NCBI GenBank assembly: GCA_015665315.1
Contig: JADFAK010000087.1
Location: 1-63,883 of the forward strand
DNA: 63,883 nucleotides
From: Flavobacteriales bacterium
GTDB taxonomy: Bacteria > Bacteroidota > Bacteroidia > Flavobacteriales_D > Sanyastnellaceae
Direction: 5' to 3'
Below, piece after piece: positions 34,434 to 41,596 of this stretch; within the stretch, counting starts at the first letter, position 1; each line of letters starts with the position of its first letter. The notes beneath the pieces are model-generated. The model had not been told where the DNA came from. It was given only the letters and a program-made list of their open reading frames with translations, and searched no databases. Position numbers and translations under genes: made by a program.

Positions 34434-35396
34434 ATGAAATATTGGCCTACTCTTATGCTTATTTCAGTCCTTACATGGGCTGGATGCAAAAAAACAATAG
34501 TCGATTCATGGGTTCGCATGGTTCATGAATCAACCTATACATTACCCTATGCCGAGGATGTGATTGATATCCAATTCAATTCCTCAAATTTTGGAGTTAT
34601 ACGCACAAGCGAAAATCATTTATTCAAGTCTGCCGACCAAGGCGCTTCTTGGATTGAAATGAATGTACCGACGCCAGGGCAAATTGTCAAAGTAGAGTTT
34701 TTAACCGATCTGATTGGATTTTGCCAAGTGGGTGATAACGTGTACAAGACAGAGGACGCTGGAATAACCTGGGAAAACTCTTTTACGTGCATATTTTTCG
34801 CGCTTACCGATGAAGGAAAAGTGACCTATGCAGCAGAGCCTTTTAACGCAACAGCAAAGGATGTGTTTGTTTCGCTTGACACATGTGATACATGGCAATA
34901 TGTCGGAAAAATCAGCTTTGGCATTCAGGAGGAGTATATGTTTTCTATGGGCTACTTGGACAACTTGCTTCTGGGGACCTCAGAAGCCGTTAGTGGCTTG
35001 AATCTTACCACCGGTGATTCGTATGTGCCAGGAATAGGAAACTTGACTTATGCCCAAGATCCCCAAGCGTTTTATGGTTACGGATCGTATCGCGCGGCAG
35101 TTGGAACCGATGGATTGGTGCTCGAATCGTACGGCACAAGCTACATGGCCGATTTTCAATTCAATGAATTCGATTTCAATGACGTTGACGGATATCAGAG
35201 GACCACAATTGCGGTGGGAAACAAAGCTATAATATCCAACCATCAATTCGGATTTGAGGACGATGAGCATTGGAATTATGTGTTGGATGAGGATCTCAAT
35301 GCCTATGCTGGAAATTATTTGTCGATAGCATTTATAAGCAGCAAAACGGTCCTCATAGGCATGGCTGATGGGAAGATAATACGATGTACGATATGA
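34434..35396 (+). CDS. Lipoprotein with BNR/Ycf48-like propeller repeats
   Basis: 320 residues. The leader MKYWPTLMLISVLTWAGC has a good lipobox (WAGC, Cys 18). The mature part holds beta-propeller-type repeats of the sialidase/photosystem-assembly kind (SADQGASWIEMNVPTPGQ, TEDAGITWENSF, SLDTCDTWQYVG), each with the xxDxGxxW signature. A propeller on the outer or surface membrane that binds a protein or glycan is likely; the enzyme residues of sialidases are not seen. Its stop overlaps the start of the next gene (ATGA, 35393-35396), which indicates translational coupling. Confidence 0.7.
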   Translation: MKYWPTLMLISVLTWAGCKKTIVDSWVRMVHESTYTLPYAEDVIDIQFNSSNFGVIRTSENHLFKSADQGASWIEMNVPTPGQIVKVEFLTDLIGFCQVGDNVYKTEDAGITWENSFTCIFFALTDEGKVTYAAEPFNATAKDVFVSLDTCDTWQYVGKISFGIQEEYMFSMGYLDNLLLGTSEAVSGLNLTTGDSYVPGIGNLTYAQDPQAFYGYGSYRAAVGTDGLVLESYGTSYMADFQFNEFDFNDVDGYQRTTIAVGNKAIISNHQFGFEDDEHWNYVLDEDLNAYAGNYLSIAFISSKTVLIGMADGKIIRCTI

Positions 35397-36007
35397 AGAA
35401 TGTAGCAATCATATTTGCGCTTGTCGCTTGTTTCTATCTTCCAAGCACCGCACAAGACAAGGATAGAATCAGGTTTTTTACAGATGTTTATGTTTCGGCA
35501 GTTCCGGTGAAATTGGCGGGTGTGGAAGATGCGGCGAATTCGAGCATCAGTGGCAATGGGTATCTCAATTCTCCGAGGTATGAGTATAGGGAATTAACGG
35601 CTTTGGCCGCGCGTATTGGGGCTCACGTCTATTTCCATCTGCCAGTATATAAGTCTGCTCATTGGAGTACAGGTTTTCGATTTTCGGTGGGCGCAGGAGC
35701 GCAAATGGGAGTGGTAAACGCCGAAGGATTGAATGGTTTTGTAATTGATTTGCCGCAATACGTCTTTTATCGTAACACATCAACAAATCTCGATATTACG
35801 TTCCTACTGGGCTACAAATGGTCTCTATTCTCGCTCCCGTATAACGTCGTAGAAGCCGCCGCAGAGATAAAGCTCAGCGATCAAATTGGATTGCGCGCGT
35901 ACGGCAGCCTTAATAGCTATAAGTACTATGGCACTGATCAAAATGACAACCTATTGGAAGTCGCCAAAATCCGTGAATTCGGGTTGGGGGTTTTGTTTTA
36001 TTATTAG
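35393..36007 (+). CDS. Outer-membrane beta-barrel protein
   Basis: 204 residues from the ATG at 35393, preferred to an ATG three codons earlier because it forms an ATGA overlap with the preceding lipoprotein gene and gives a clean signal peptide (KNVAIIFALVACFYLPSTAQ). The rest is alternating beta-strands (GFRFSVGAGAQMG, LDITFLLGYKWSL) ending GLGVLFYY, with the terminal aromatic typical of outer-membrane barrels. It is likely a membrane partner of the propeller lipoprotein. No specific family is recognised. Confidence 0.65.
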   Translation: MKNVAIIFALVACFYLPSTAQDKDRIRFFTDVYVSAVPVKLAGVEDAANSSISGNGYLNSPRYEYRELTALAARIGAHVYFHLPVYKSAHWSTGFRFSVGAGAQMGVVNAEGLNGFVIDLPQYVFYRNTSTNLDITFLLGYKWSLFSLPYNVVEAAAEIKLSDQIGLRAYGSLNSYKYYGTDQNDNLLEVAKIREFGLGVLFYY

Positions 36008-36114
36008 GGGGCCGGGATTGAAATAACATGCTTTTCTGACTTCCGCCAACCTTTACCGATTAGTTGAAAGATAGTCTGCACACCTAGGCGGCTAGGAAAA
36101 CAGAATTACCTAAA

Positions 36115-36252
36115 ATGGTCGACTCACTAAAACCTATTGAAAACGACCCTCGTTGGCAACGCCTTTGGTTTGATAAAGAGGAAGACCACGGAGGAGAACT
36201 GACCTACCGCGATGTTGCTGGGTTTTTGGGGAGGTTGGATGAAGGAATCTAA
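36115..36252 (+). CDS. Small open frame of 45 residues, unknown
   Basis: ATG at 36115 to TAA at 36250. It encodes a highly charged peptide (DPRWQRLWFDKEEDHGGELT, then YRDVAGFLGRLDEGI) with no signal peptide or membrane segment. A short hairpin (CCTAG-GCGG-CTAGG, 36083-36096) lies about 20 bases upstream. The composition looks protein-like and it sits just before the hip operators, but I recognise no family and it may be a fragment of a lost gene. Confidence 0.35.
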   Translation: MVDSLKPIENDPRWQRLWFDKEEDHGGELTYRDVAGFLGRLDEGI

Positions 36253-36288
36253 CTTGTTCTTCTTCTTTGTTAGATCCCAAGCTGATAG

Positions 36289-36426
36289 TATACCTGTTAG
36301 GGTATAATATCAAGCTGACACAAGTAAATATACCTGAACGGGTATAATATAGAGTTGAAAGTTAAAAATATACCCGAAAAGGTATAACATCGAATAAATT
36401 CGTATGTTTATACCCGAAAAGGTATA
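36289..36426 (+). promoter_or_regulatory. Four phased palindromic operators of the hip module
   Basis: TATACC-N6-GGTATA occurs at 36289-36306, 36329-36346, 36369-36386 and 36409-36426, each start exactly 40 bases after the last. All four keep both half-sites perfectly; the six central bases differ (TGTTAG, TGAACG, CGAAAA, CGAAAA). The last operator ends 5 bases before the hipB start codon. E. coli HipB operators have the related form TATCC-N8-GGATA, so these are very probably the autoregulatory sites of the HipB-like protein. A 40-base step is close to four helical turns, so all dimers would lie on one face. The GGTATAAT half-sites may overlap the promoter itself. Confidence 0.85.
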
Positions 36427-36431
36427 ATGCT

Positions 36432-36641
36432 ATGAATGCTCTAAGTCAATTTATCAAAAATAAAAGGAAGTCCCTCGGCCTTACCCAAGAGGATCTATCC
36501 TTTAAAGCCGGTGTGGGCTTAAGATTCGTCCGAGATCTTGAACAAGGAAAGCCAAGCCTGCGAATGGACAAGGTGAATCAAGTTCTCGCATTATTTGGTC
36601 ACGAGCTTGGTCCATTGCCATCCGTTAGAAAGGAGTTATAA
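36432..36641 (+). CDS. hipB: HipB-like antitoxin / repressor
   Basis: 69 residues, a single XRE-type helix-turn-helix domain: IKNKRKSLGLTQEDLSFKAG and VGLRFVRDLEQGKPSLRMDK are the Cro/C1-like helices 1-4. It ends shortly after the domain (LPSVRKEL) and lacks an extended tail. HipB proteins bind palindromic operators as dimers and recruit the HipA-type kinase to repress the operon; four matching operators lie just upstream. A short inverted repeat (ACTGCG-TG-CGCAGT, 36668-36681) sits between this gene and the next. Confidence 0.88.
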   Translation: MNALSQFIKNKRKSLGLTQEDLSFKAGVGLRFVRDLEQGKPSLRMDKVNQVLALFGHELGPLPSVRKEL

Positions 36642-36667
36642 GAGCCATCTTTCCCACAAGATTACAC

Positions 36668-36681
36668 ACTGCGTGCGCAGT
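36668..36681 (+). other. Perfect inverted repeat between hipB and the hipS-like gene
   Basis: ACTGCG and CGCAGT are separated by TG. In RNA the pair could open to a small hairpin 22 bases before the hipS-like start codon; in DNA it is a 14-base palindrome unlike the four operators. The role is unknown. Confidence 0.35.
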
Positions 36682-36703
36682 CCAATAGAAATAGAAACGC
36701 CAA

Positions 36704-37018
36704 ATGAAGAAAGCCAAAGTTGATGTCCACGAAAAATTTGCAGGTACTTTAATCGAAGATGAAGAGGGATTCCATTTTCAATATGATGCCGCATACCTAG
36801 CAGAACCTGATGCTGAACCCGTGAGTTTGACCCTCCCATTAACTGATACCCCGTACCAAAGCATGGTGTTGTTCCCATTTTTCGATGGATTAATACCTGA
36901 GGGTTGGCTCCTCGATATCGCACAGAATAACTGGAAGCTAGACCCACGAGACAGAATGGATGTTTTACTCAAAACATGCCAAGACTGCATCGGTGCCGTG
37001 TCAATACATGCAATATGA
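36704..37018 (+). CDS. hipS: HipS-like protein (detached HipA N-subdomain 1)
   Basis: 104 residues matching only the first subdomain of HipA kinases (couple_hipA): GTLIEDEEGFHFQYDAAYLA, SLTLPLTDTPY and FPFFDGLIPEGWLLDIAQNN, ending in KTCQDCIGAVSIHAI, where full-length HipA proteins go on with their kinase core. In the tripartite HipBST systems the separate HipS protein acts as the antitoxin of the kinase HipT. W68 in the EGWLL turn is a bulky residue in the region that faces the kinase. Its TGA overlaps the start of the hipT-like gene (ATGA, 37015-37018), so the two proteins are made in coupled fashion. Confidence 0.85.
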   Translation: MKKAKVDVHEKFAGTLIEDEEGFHFQYDAAYLAEPDAEPVSLTLPLTDTPYQSMVLFPFFDGLIPEGWLLDIAQNNWKLDPRDRMDVLLKTCQDCIGAVSIHAI

Positions 37019-37986
37019 ATAGTATGGAAAATAGATGCCTATTCTGCTATAAGGAACTTGATGCCGAAGCGTTGAAAACACCAGCTGGATTGAGTGGTTT
37101 TCATCAAAAATGCAGCAAGAAATTTTTCGGATCAACTACGCCGCCAAAACTTGATTTTACCCAAGATCAAATATTGGAGTTTGCTATAAACGTGGTGAAA
37201 AGTCAGCGGACTGTCACTGGAGTTCAGCCGAAGCTTTCGCTAGATATGAGCCATGAGTCTGATGTGCCGGCGCGATTTACGATCGTCGGTTTATGGGGAG
37301 CATATATATTAAAACCACAAACTGAAACATACGCCAACCTTCCAGAAAATGAAGATTTAACCATGCACTTAGCTGAAATCAGCGAGCTAGAGACAGTCGA
37401 ACATTCTCTGATCAAATTAAAATCAGGACAACTGGCCTACATCACAAAAAGAATAGATCGAGATAACGGTAAGAAAAAACACATGGAAGACATGTGCCAA
37501 TTAACCGAACGATTAACCGAACACAAATATAAGGGCTCCTATGAGCAAATCGCAAAGTCAATCAGGAAACACACAGCGAACCCAGGTCTTGACCTAACCA
37601 ATTTCTACGAGTTGGTTCTATTCTGTTTTCTGACGGGAAATAACGATATGCATTTGAAAAATTTCTCCCTACTCAAGTTGGAAGCTGATTATGTCTTTTG
37701 CCCCGCATATGACCTTGTCGCTTCTGAATTAGTCGTAGAAGGTGACGACGAGGATCTTGCTCTCAATCTAAATGGGAAAAAGAAAAAAATCAAAAAGCGT
37801 GATTTCGAAATTGCAATGAAAGGGTCGGGACTCGATCAAAAAGTAATCGAAAACATATTCGAGAAGTACCAAAATCTCATACCAAAGTGGATCTCTTTTA
37901 TTGACTATAGCTTCTTATCCTCTTCAATGAAAGATGAGTACAAAGAGCTTATAACAAGGAAAGCAGTGCAAATAGAATTGACCTAG
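37015..37986 (+). CDS. hipT: HipT-like serine/threonine kinase toxin
   Basis: 323 residues from the ATG that overlaps the hipS-like stop. The N-terminus has a small Cys/His cluster (C8, C11, H30, C33; CLFCYKEL ... FHQKCSKKFFG) that may bind zinc and is common in Bacteroidota members. The kinase has a Gly-rich loop T66-V-T-G-V-Q-P-K73, the strand YILKPQTE with the ATP lysine, the catalytic loop GNNDMHLKNFSLL (D211, N216) and the metal-binding YDLVAS (D233). All active-site residues look intact. HipA/HipT kinases phosphorylate aminoacyl-tRNA synthetases (GltX for HipA, TrpS for E. coli HipT) and stop growth; the target here is unknown. In E. coli HipT the loop Thr positions are the autophosphorylated serines. 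The gene is convergent with the next, leaving 4 bases between them. Confidence 0.87.
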   Translation: MNSMENRCLFCYKELDAEALKTPAGLSGFHQKCSKKFFGSTTPPKLDFTQDQILEFAINVVKSQRTVTGVQPKLSLDMSHESDVPARFTIVGLWGAYILKPQTETYANLPENEDLTMHLAEISELETVEHSLIKLKSGQLAYITKRIDRDNGKKKHMEDMCQLTERLTEHKYKGSYEQIAKSIRKHTANPGLDLTNFYELVLFCFLTGNNDMHLKNFSLLKLEADYVFCPAYDLVASELVVEGDDEDLALNLNGKKKKIKKRDFEIAMKGSGLDQKVIENIFEKYQNLIPKWISFIDYSFLSSSMKDEYKELITRKAVQIELT

Positions 37987-37990
37987 CCCC

Positions 37991-40420
37991 CTACCCCCCA
38001 ACTCGACCAGCTTCCTTCTCCAACCCAGTCTCTCTTTTCCTAGACTTCACATTCTGATTACCGAAATTGTAGCCGATGCTCAAACTTACGAACCGACTGT
38101 CCCAATTGCCGCGACCTTCGCCTTTCAAGCCGTTGAATTCCGATACGCCGCTCCAGCCCGACTCGTAAAAGATGTCGTTTACGGTGAGTTTCGTGCTCAA
38201 GCGCTCGTTCATGAAGTTCTTCGAGATACCCATGTTCAAGGACCAACTTTCCTCGTATAAGAACACGCCGCCCCATACGCCCGGACCGCTAAACCAACCC
38301 GATACTTCGGCCTTAAAACCTGCCGGAAGATCCAAGGTGCTTTGTGCGTAGATATTGTATGTCCATGCCTGGATATCTACGCTTCCATTGTCGCCATAAT
38401 CGGCCTGGTTGTCGAGGTGGGAGCCGCTTAAATTGACGTAGGCACTCCACTTTTCGGAGAGGGTGAAGGGCAAGCTGGCATTGAAACTCCAAATAGTTTG
38501 CGTGGCCAGGTTGTCCCACGAAATGAAACTCGCTCGCGGATCTTCCGAATCTGGGCCTATCAATCGCGTGATCTGATCGTCGGTACGGCTGTAAGCAAGC
38601 TTGAAATTGAAGCGGTAGGCAAGCGTGTAGCCCAATTCGGCATTGTTTACGATTTCGGGCTGCAGACGAGCATTTCCTTTTTCGTAGGAGATCTGACTGA
38701 GCTGTACGTTAAACGGATTGAGCACGTTGTAGTCGGGACGGTTAATGCGTCTTCCGAAGTTCAAAGAAATCACGTTCATAGGATTCAACGAGTAGGTGAG
38801 GCCCACGGTGGGGAACCACTTCAAATAATTCAATTCTACGGGAGGCTCGGCGAGCGATGGTATGAAGGCTTTGAGGTCTCCTACGGCATCGGTGAGTTCG
38901 GCGCGCAGACCGGCAGAGACACCTATCTTCTGCCCGAAATTCCGCGAATACTCGGTGTAGGCAGCGTAAACTTTCTCGTCGTACTTGAACTTGTTAGACA
39001 AGGTGTCGTTCTGAGCTTGCTCGCCGTCAACTTGGTCGTAGACGATAAATGTATTGTCCGACACTACCTGACTGTACTTGATTCCTGCGCCTATCTTTCC
39101 GCCCAACAACTTGTCTTCGTAGTCCAACTTTCCAGTGTAGATATCGATGTCCGATGGTGTGTCGAACCAGTTGTTCACTTCGGTAAGCACGTTCTCCTCT
39201 CCTGCGTCGTAATATTGATTAGGTAAGGTTCGGAAGGACTTCATGTCATACGATCCATAGTCCAAGTCAATGTTCACACTCCGGCCTTTATCCCGGTCGT
39301 CAAAGCGGTAGTTGAGGTTGTACGCCTGGTTTTGTCGGTCGATATCAGCCACGCTATTTGCGACCAATATACTGTCAATGACCTGCGTGGCGGCTGGTGA
39401 AATGGAGATTCTGTTTTCGACCGTGTTTTGGCCGGTATTGGTCATTCCACTCGCGAGAAATCCAATGATATGGTTCTTACCTATATAGAAATCCGAACCC
39501 AAACGATAGTTCAAATTCTCCCACGTATTGCCAATCAAGTTCGACTCTTCCAAATACAAGTCGTTTTGCCAGTTTTTGAATCGGATATCATTAAACCCTT
39601 CTCCCTTGGCAGCTCCTAGCGTTCCAAATACGTTCACTTTTTTGCCGCGGTAGTTTCCCGTTAAATTGGCGTTTCCACGCTGTTTTCTTCCTTGCGTCCC
39701 CGTGACACGAATGGTCCCGTTAGCGCCCTGAGACTTGTCTTTTTTCAGACGAATATCTATGATTCCAGCATTCCCCTCAGCATCGTACTTCGCCCCCGGA
39801 TTGGTGATAATGTCGATGCGGTCAATCTGGTCCGATGGCAGGTTTTTCAAGTAACTCGCCAAGTCTTGTCCGCTCAACGGAAGTCGCTTCCCATCCACAT
39901 AAATCATCACGCCCGCTCGGCCCAATACATTGATATTCTCGTTGTTGTCCACAGTCACACCCGGGGCTTTTCGCATCAAATTAAAGGCGTCGTCGCCCGT
40001 ATTATTCACGGTTCCTTCCACGTTAAACACCGTTCTATCGGGCTGCACTTCTACCAAAGGTCTTTCCACCACAACAGTTGCTGCCTCCAATGCCACAGCC
40101 GATGCCCCCATCGTGAGACTTCCAATATTTATATCGGCTCCAGCAGCTAGATTGATACCTTCCTTCCGCACATCTTCCATACCCATAAAGGAGGCGACGA
40201 TAAAATAATTTCCCGCTTTGATTCCGCTCAGCTTAAAAGATCCATCGTCCTTGCTCACTTCAACTTTGAGCATGGTGCTGTCGGCGGCTTGATACAAGGC
40301 TACATTGGCATAAGGCACCGCGCCCGATTCAGCGTCTTTGAGTTCGCCGGAAATACTACCCATTTGCGCGTATGCGCCCACAGATAAAAAAATAAACAAT
40401 AGAGAGACGATTCCTTTCAT
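37991..40420 (-). CDS. TonB-type outer-membrane receptor family protein
   Basis: 809 residues from the ATG at 40420, chosen because it gives a proper signal peptide (MKGIVSLLFIFLSVGAYAQ); an ATG 24 codons earlier lacks one. Order: carboxypeptidase-regulatory-like domain (about 20-105, GSISGELKDAESGAVPYANV), plug domain (about 120-215, DAFNLMRKAPGVTVDNNENI, NPGAKYDAEGNAGIIDIRLK) and a long outer-membrane barrel (OMP_b-brl_3 type) with LNFGRRINRPDYNVLNPF. The substrate cannot be told. It has no SusD-like partner. It is divergent from a LytTR response regulator, which may control it, and convergent with the hip module. Confidence 0.85.
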   Translation of the reverse strand: MKGIVSLLFIFLSVGAYAQMGSISGELKDAESGAVPYANVALYQAADSTMLKVEVSKDDGSFKLSGIKAGNYFIVASFMGMEDVRKEGINLAAGADINIGSLTMGASAVALEAATVVVERPLVEVQPDRTVFNVEGTVNNTGDDAFNLMRKAPGVTVDNNENINVLGRAGVMIYVDGKRLPLSGQDLASYLKNLPSDQIDRIDIITNPGAKYDAEGNAGIIDIRLKKDKSQGANGTIRVTGTQGRKQRGNANLTGNYRGKKVNVFGTLGAAKGEGFNDIRFKNWQNDLYLEESNLIGNTWENLNYRLGSDFYIGKNHIIGFLASGMTNTGQNTVENRISISPAATQVIDSILVANSVADIDRQNQAYNLNYRFDDRDKGRSVNIDLDYGSYDMKSFRTLPNQYYDAGEENVLTEVNNWFDTPSDIDIYTGKLDYEDKLLGGKIGAGIKYSQVVSDNTFIVYDQVDGEQAQNDTLSNKFKYDEKVYAAYTEYSRNFGQKIGVSAGLRAELTDAVGDLKAFIPSLAEPPVELNYLKWFPTVGLTYSLNPMNVISLNFGRRINRPDYNVLNPFNVQLSQISYEKGNARLQPEIVNNAELGYTLAYRFNFKLAYSRTDDQITRLIGPDSEDPRASFISWDNLATQTIWSFNASLPFTLSEKWSAYVNLSGSHLDNQADYGDNGSVDIQAWTYNIYAQSTLDLPAGFKAEVSGWFSGPGVWGGVFLYEESWSLNMGISKNFMNERLSTKLTVNDIFYESGWSGVSEFNGLKGEGRGNWDSRFVSLSIGYNFGNQNVKSRKRETGLEKEAGRVGG

Positions 40421-40772
40421 GGATGTGGTTTTTAAGTTAAAGGGTCGTGTTAGCAAGTCCTTCACTTGGTTTACCAAAACAGTTTCGCGCAATGGCCCAA
40501 TTTGGCGGCGCGAAGTAACGAATCAACAATACAAAAAGACGATAATAATGAAGAAGTTGCCCTTTTTATTTGATGAACGGTTTAGCGATATACGCAAATG
40601 ACGAATCGAAAGGAGCATTGTTACAAGCCATATCGTGGCAATTGACTTTGGCGCATCCTCTCGAAATCATGACGCTTACTCAAAACTTGACACACCAAGG
40701 TGAAATTGGCGCGCTTTGGTCTTACTTTTGAAGTGAAAGGAGCGTTGAGTACAAACTTAAATACGCACGACC
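40421..40772. other. Divergent promoter region between receptor and LytTR regulator
   Basis: About 350 bases without a gene. A short direct repeat, GAAAGGAGC followed by A/G-TTG and TACAA, lies at about 40608-40625 and again about 127 bases further at about 40735, just before the regulator gene. Either could be a regulator box; no standard -7 box is convincing. Confidence 0.35.
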
Positions 40773-41498
40773 ATGAAGACAGCTTTGATAATAGACGATG
40801 TAGAAAACGCACGAATTTCCTTGCGAAAAGACCTGACAGATTACTGTACGGAGATAGAAGATATTTTTGAAGCCGATGGTGTGGTGAGCGGTGCAAAGGC
40901 CATCAAGGAGCATCAACCCGATATCGTTTTTTTAGACATTCACATGGGCGATGGCAATGGATTTGACTTACTGGAATTACTGCCGGAGATCAACTTTAAA
41001 TTGATTTTTACAACCAGCTCCGATGAACATGCGATCCAAGCTTTCAAATTCTCGGCAGTCGATTATTTACTCAAGCCTGTGGACCCAGGGGAACTGCAAG
41101 GGGCAGTAAAAAAAGCAGCCGGCACCAATGGAAGTATCGAGGCCCTACGCAAGAATATTGGCGGACAAATCGAGCGGCTTGCATTGAATTCGCAGGATAA
41201 AATCAAGGTGGTAAAAGTACCGGAAATTGTGCGCTGTGAATCGACCGGAAGCTATACCTTGTTTTTCATGTCGAGCGGCGAACAGGTGTTGGTGACGCGG
41301 ACTTTAAAGGAGTACGACGCGCTACTTTCGGCCCAGGGATTTATCCGTGTGCATCAATCTCATTTGGTGAATTTGGACTACATCCAGGAGTTTGTCAAGA
41401 TCGATGGTGGTCACCTCGTTTTATCCAACAAAGCCGAAATTCCCGTGGCGAGCCGCAAGCGTAGTTTGGTCATGAAGGTGCTTTCTGAAATAGAATAA
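40773..41498 (+). CDS. LytTR-family response regulator
   Basis: 241 residues. The receiver domain (about 1-120) has the acidic pair DD at 8-9, phospho-acceptor D55 in VFLDIHMGDG, and the conserved Lys in DYLLKPVDP. A linker leads to a LytTR DNA-binding domain (about 140-240: ESTGSYTLFFMSSGEQVLVT, GFIRVHQSHLVNLDYIQEFV). Such AlgR/AgrA-type regulators are normally paired with a YehU-type membrane histidine kinase, but none is adjacent, so the partner is elsewhere. It is transcribed away from the TonB-type receptor gene. The stop codon lies inside a long hairpin that may end transcription. Confidence 0.9.
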   Translation: MKTALIIDDVENARISLRKDLTDYCTEIEDIFEADGVVSGAKAIKEHQPDIVFLDIHMGDGNGFDLLELLPEINFKLIFTTSSDEHAIQAFKFSAVDYLLKPVDPGELQGAVKKAAGTNGSIEALRKNIGGQIERLALNSQDKIKVVKVPEIVRCESTGSYTLFFMSSGEQVLVTRTLKEYDALLSAQGFIRVHQSHLVNLDYIQEFVKIDGGHLVLSNKAEIPVASRKRSLVMKVLSEIE

Positions 41499-41537
41499 GC
41501 GACCCTCAACTAGCTATAGGAGTTGAAGGCCGCTTAT
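41495..41537. terminator. Long hairpin between convergent genes
   Basis: ATAAGCG, CC and TCAACT on the left pair with AGTTGA, GG and CGCTTAT on the right, with two symmetric single-base mismatches and an 11-base loop. It starts one base before the LytTR TAA codon. No clear T-run follows on either strand, so it may act as an RNA 3' end structure rather than a classic terminator. Confidence 0.5.
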
Positions 41538-41596
41538 GCAATTATCTATGTTTTAGCCGCTGGCAAATGATCAACTAAAACGTGCGTTTACATGCA

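Noticed and set aside
36704..37986. Full-length hipA broken by a frameshift
   Set aside because: The ATGA overlap, the complete N-subdomain end and the separate Cys/His N-terminus of the kinase fit true separate genes, as in known HipBST systems.
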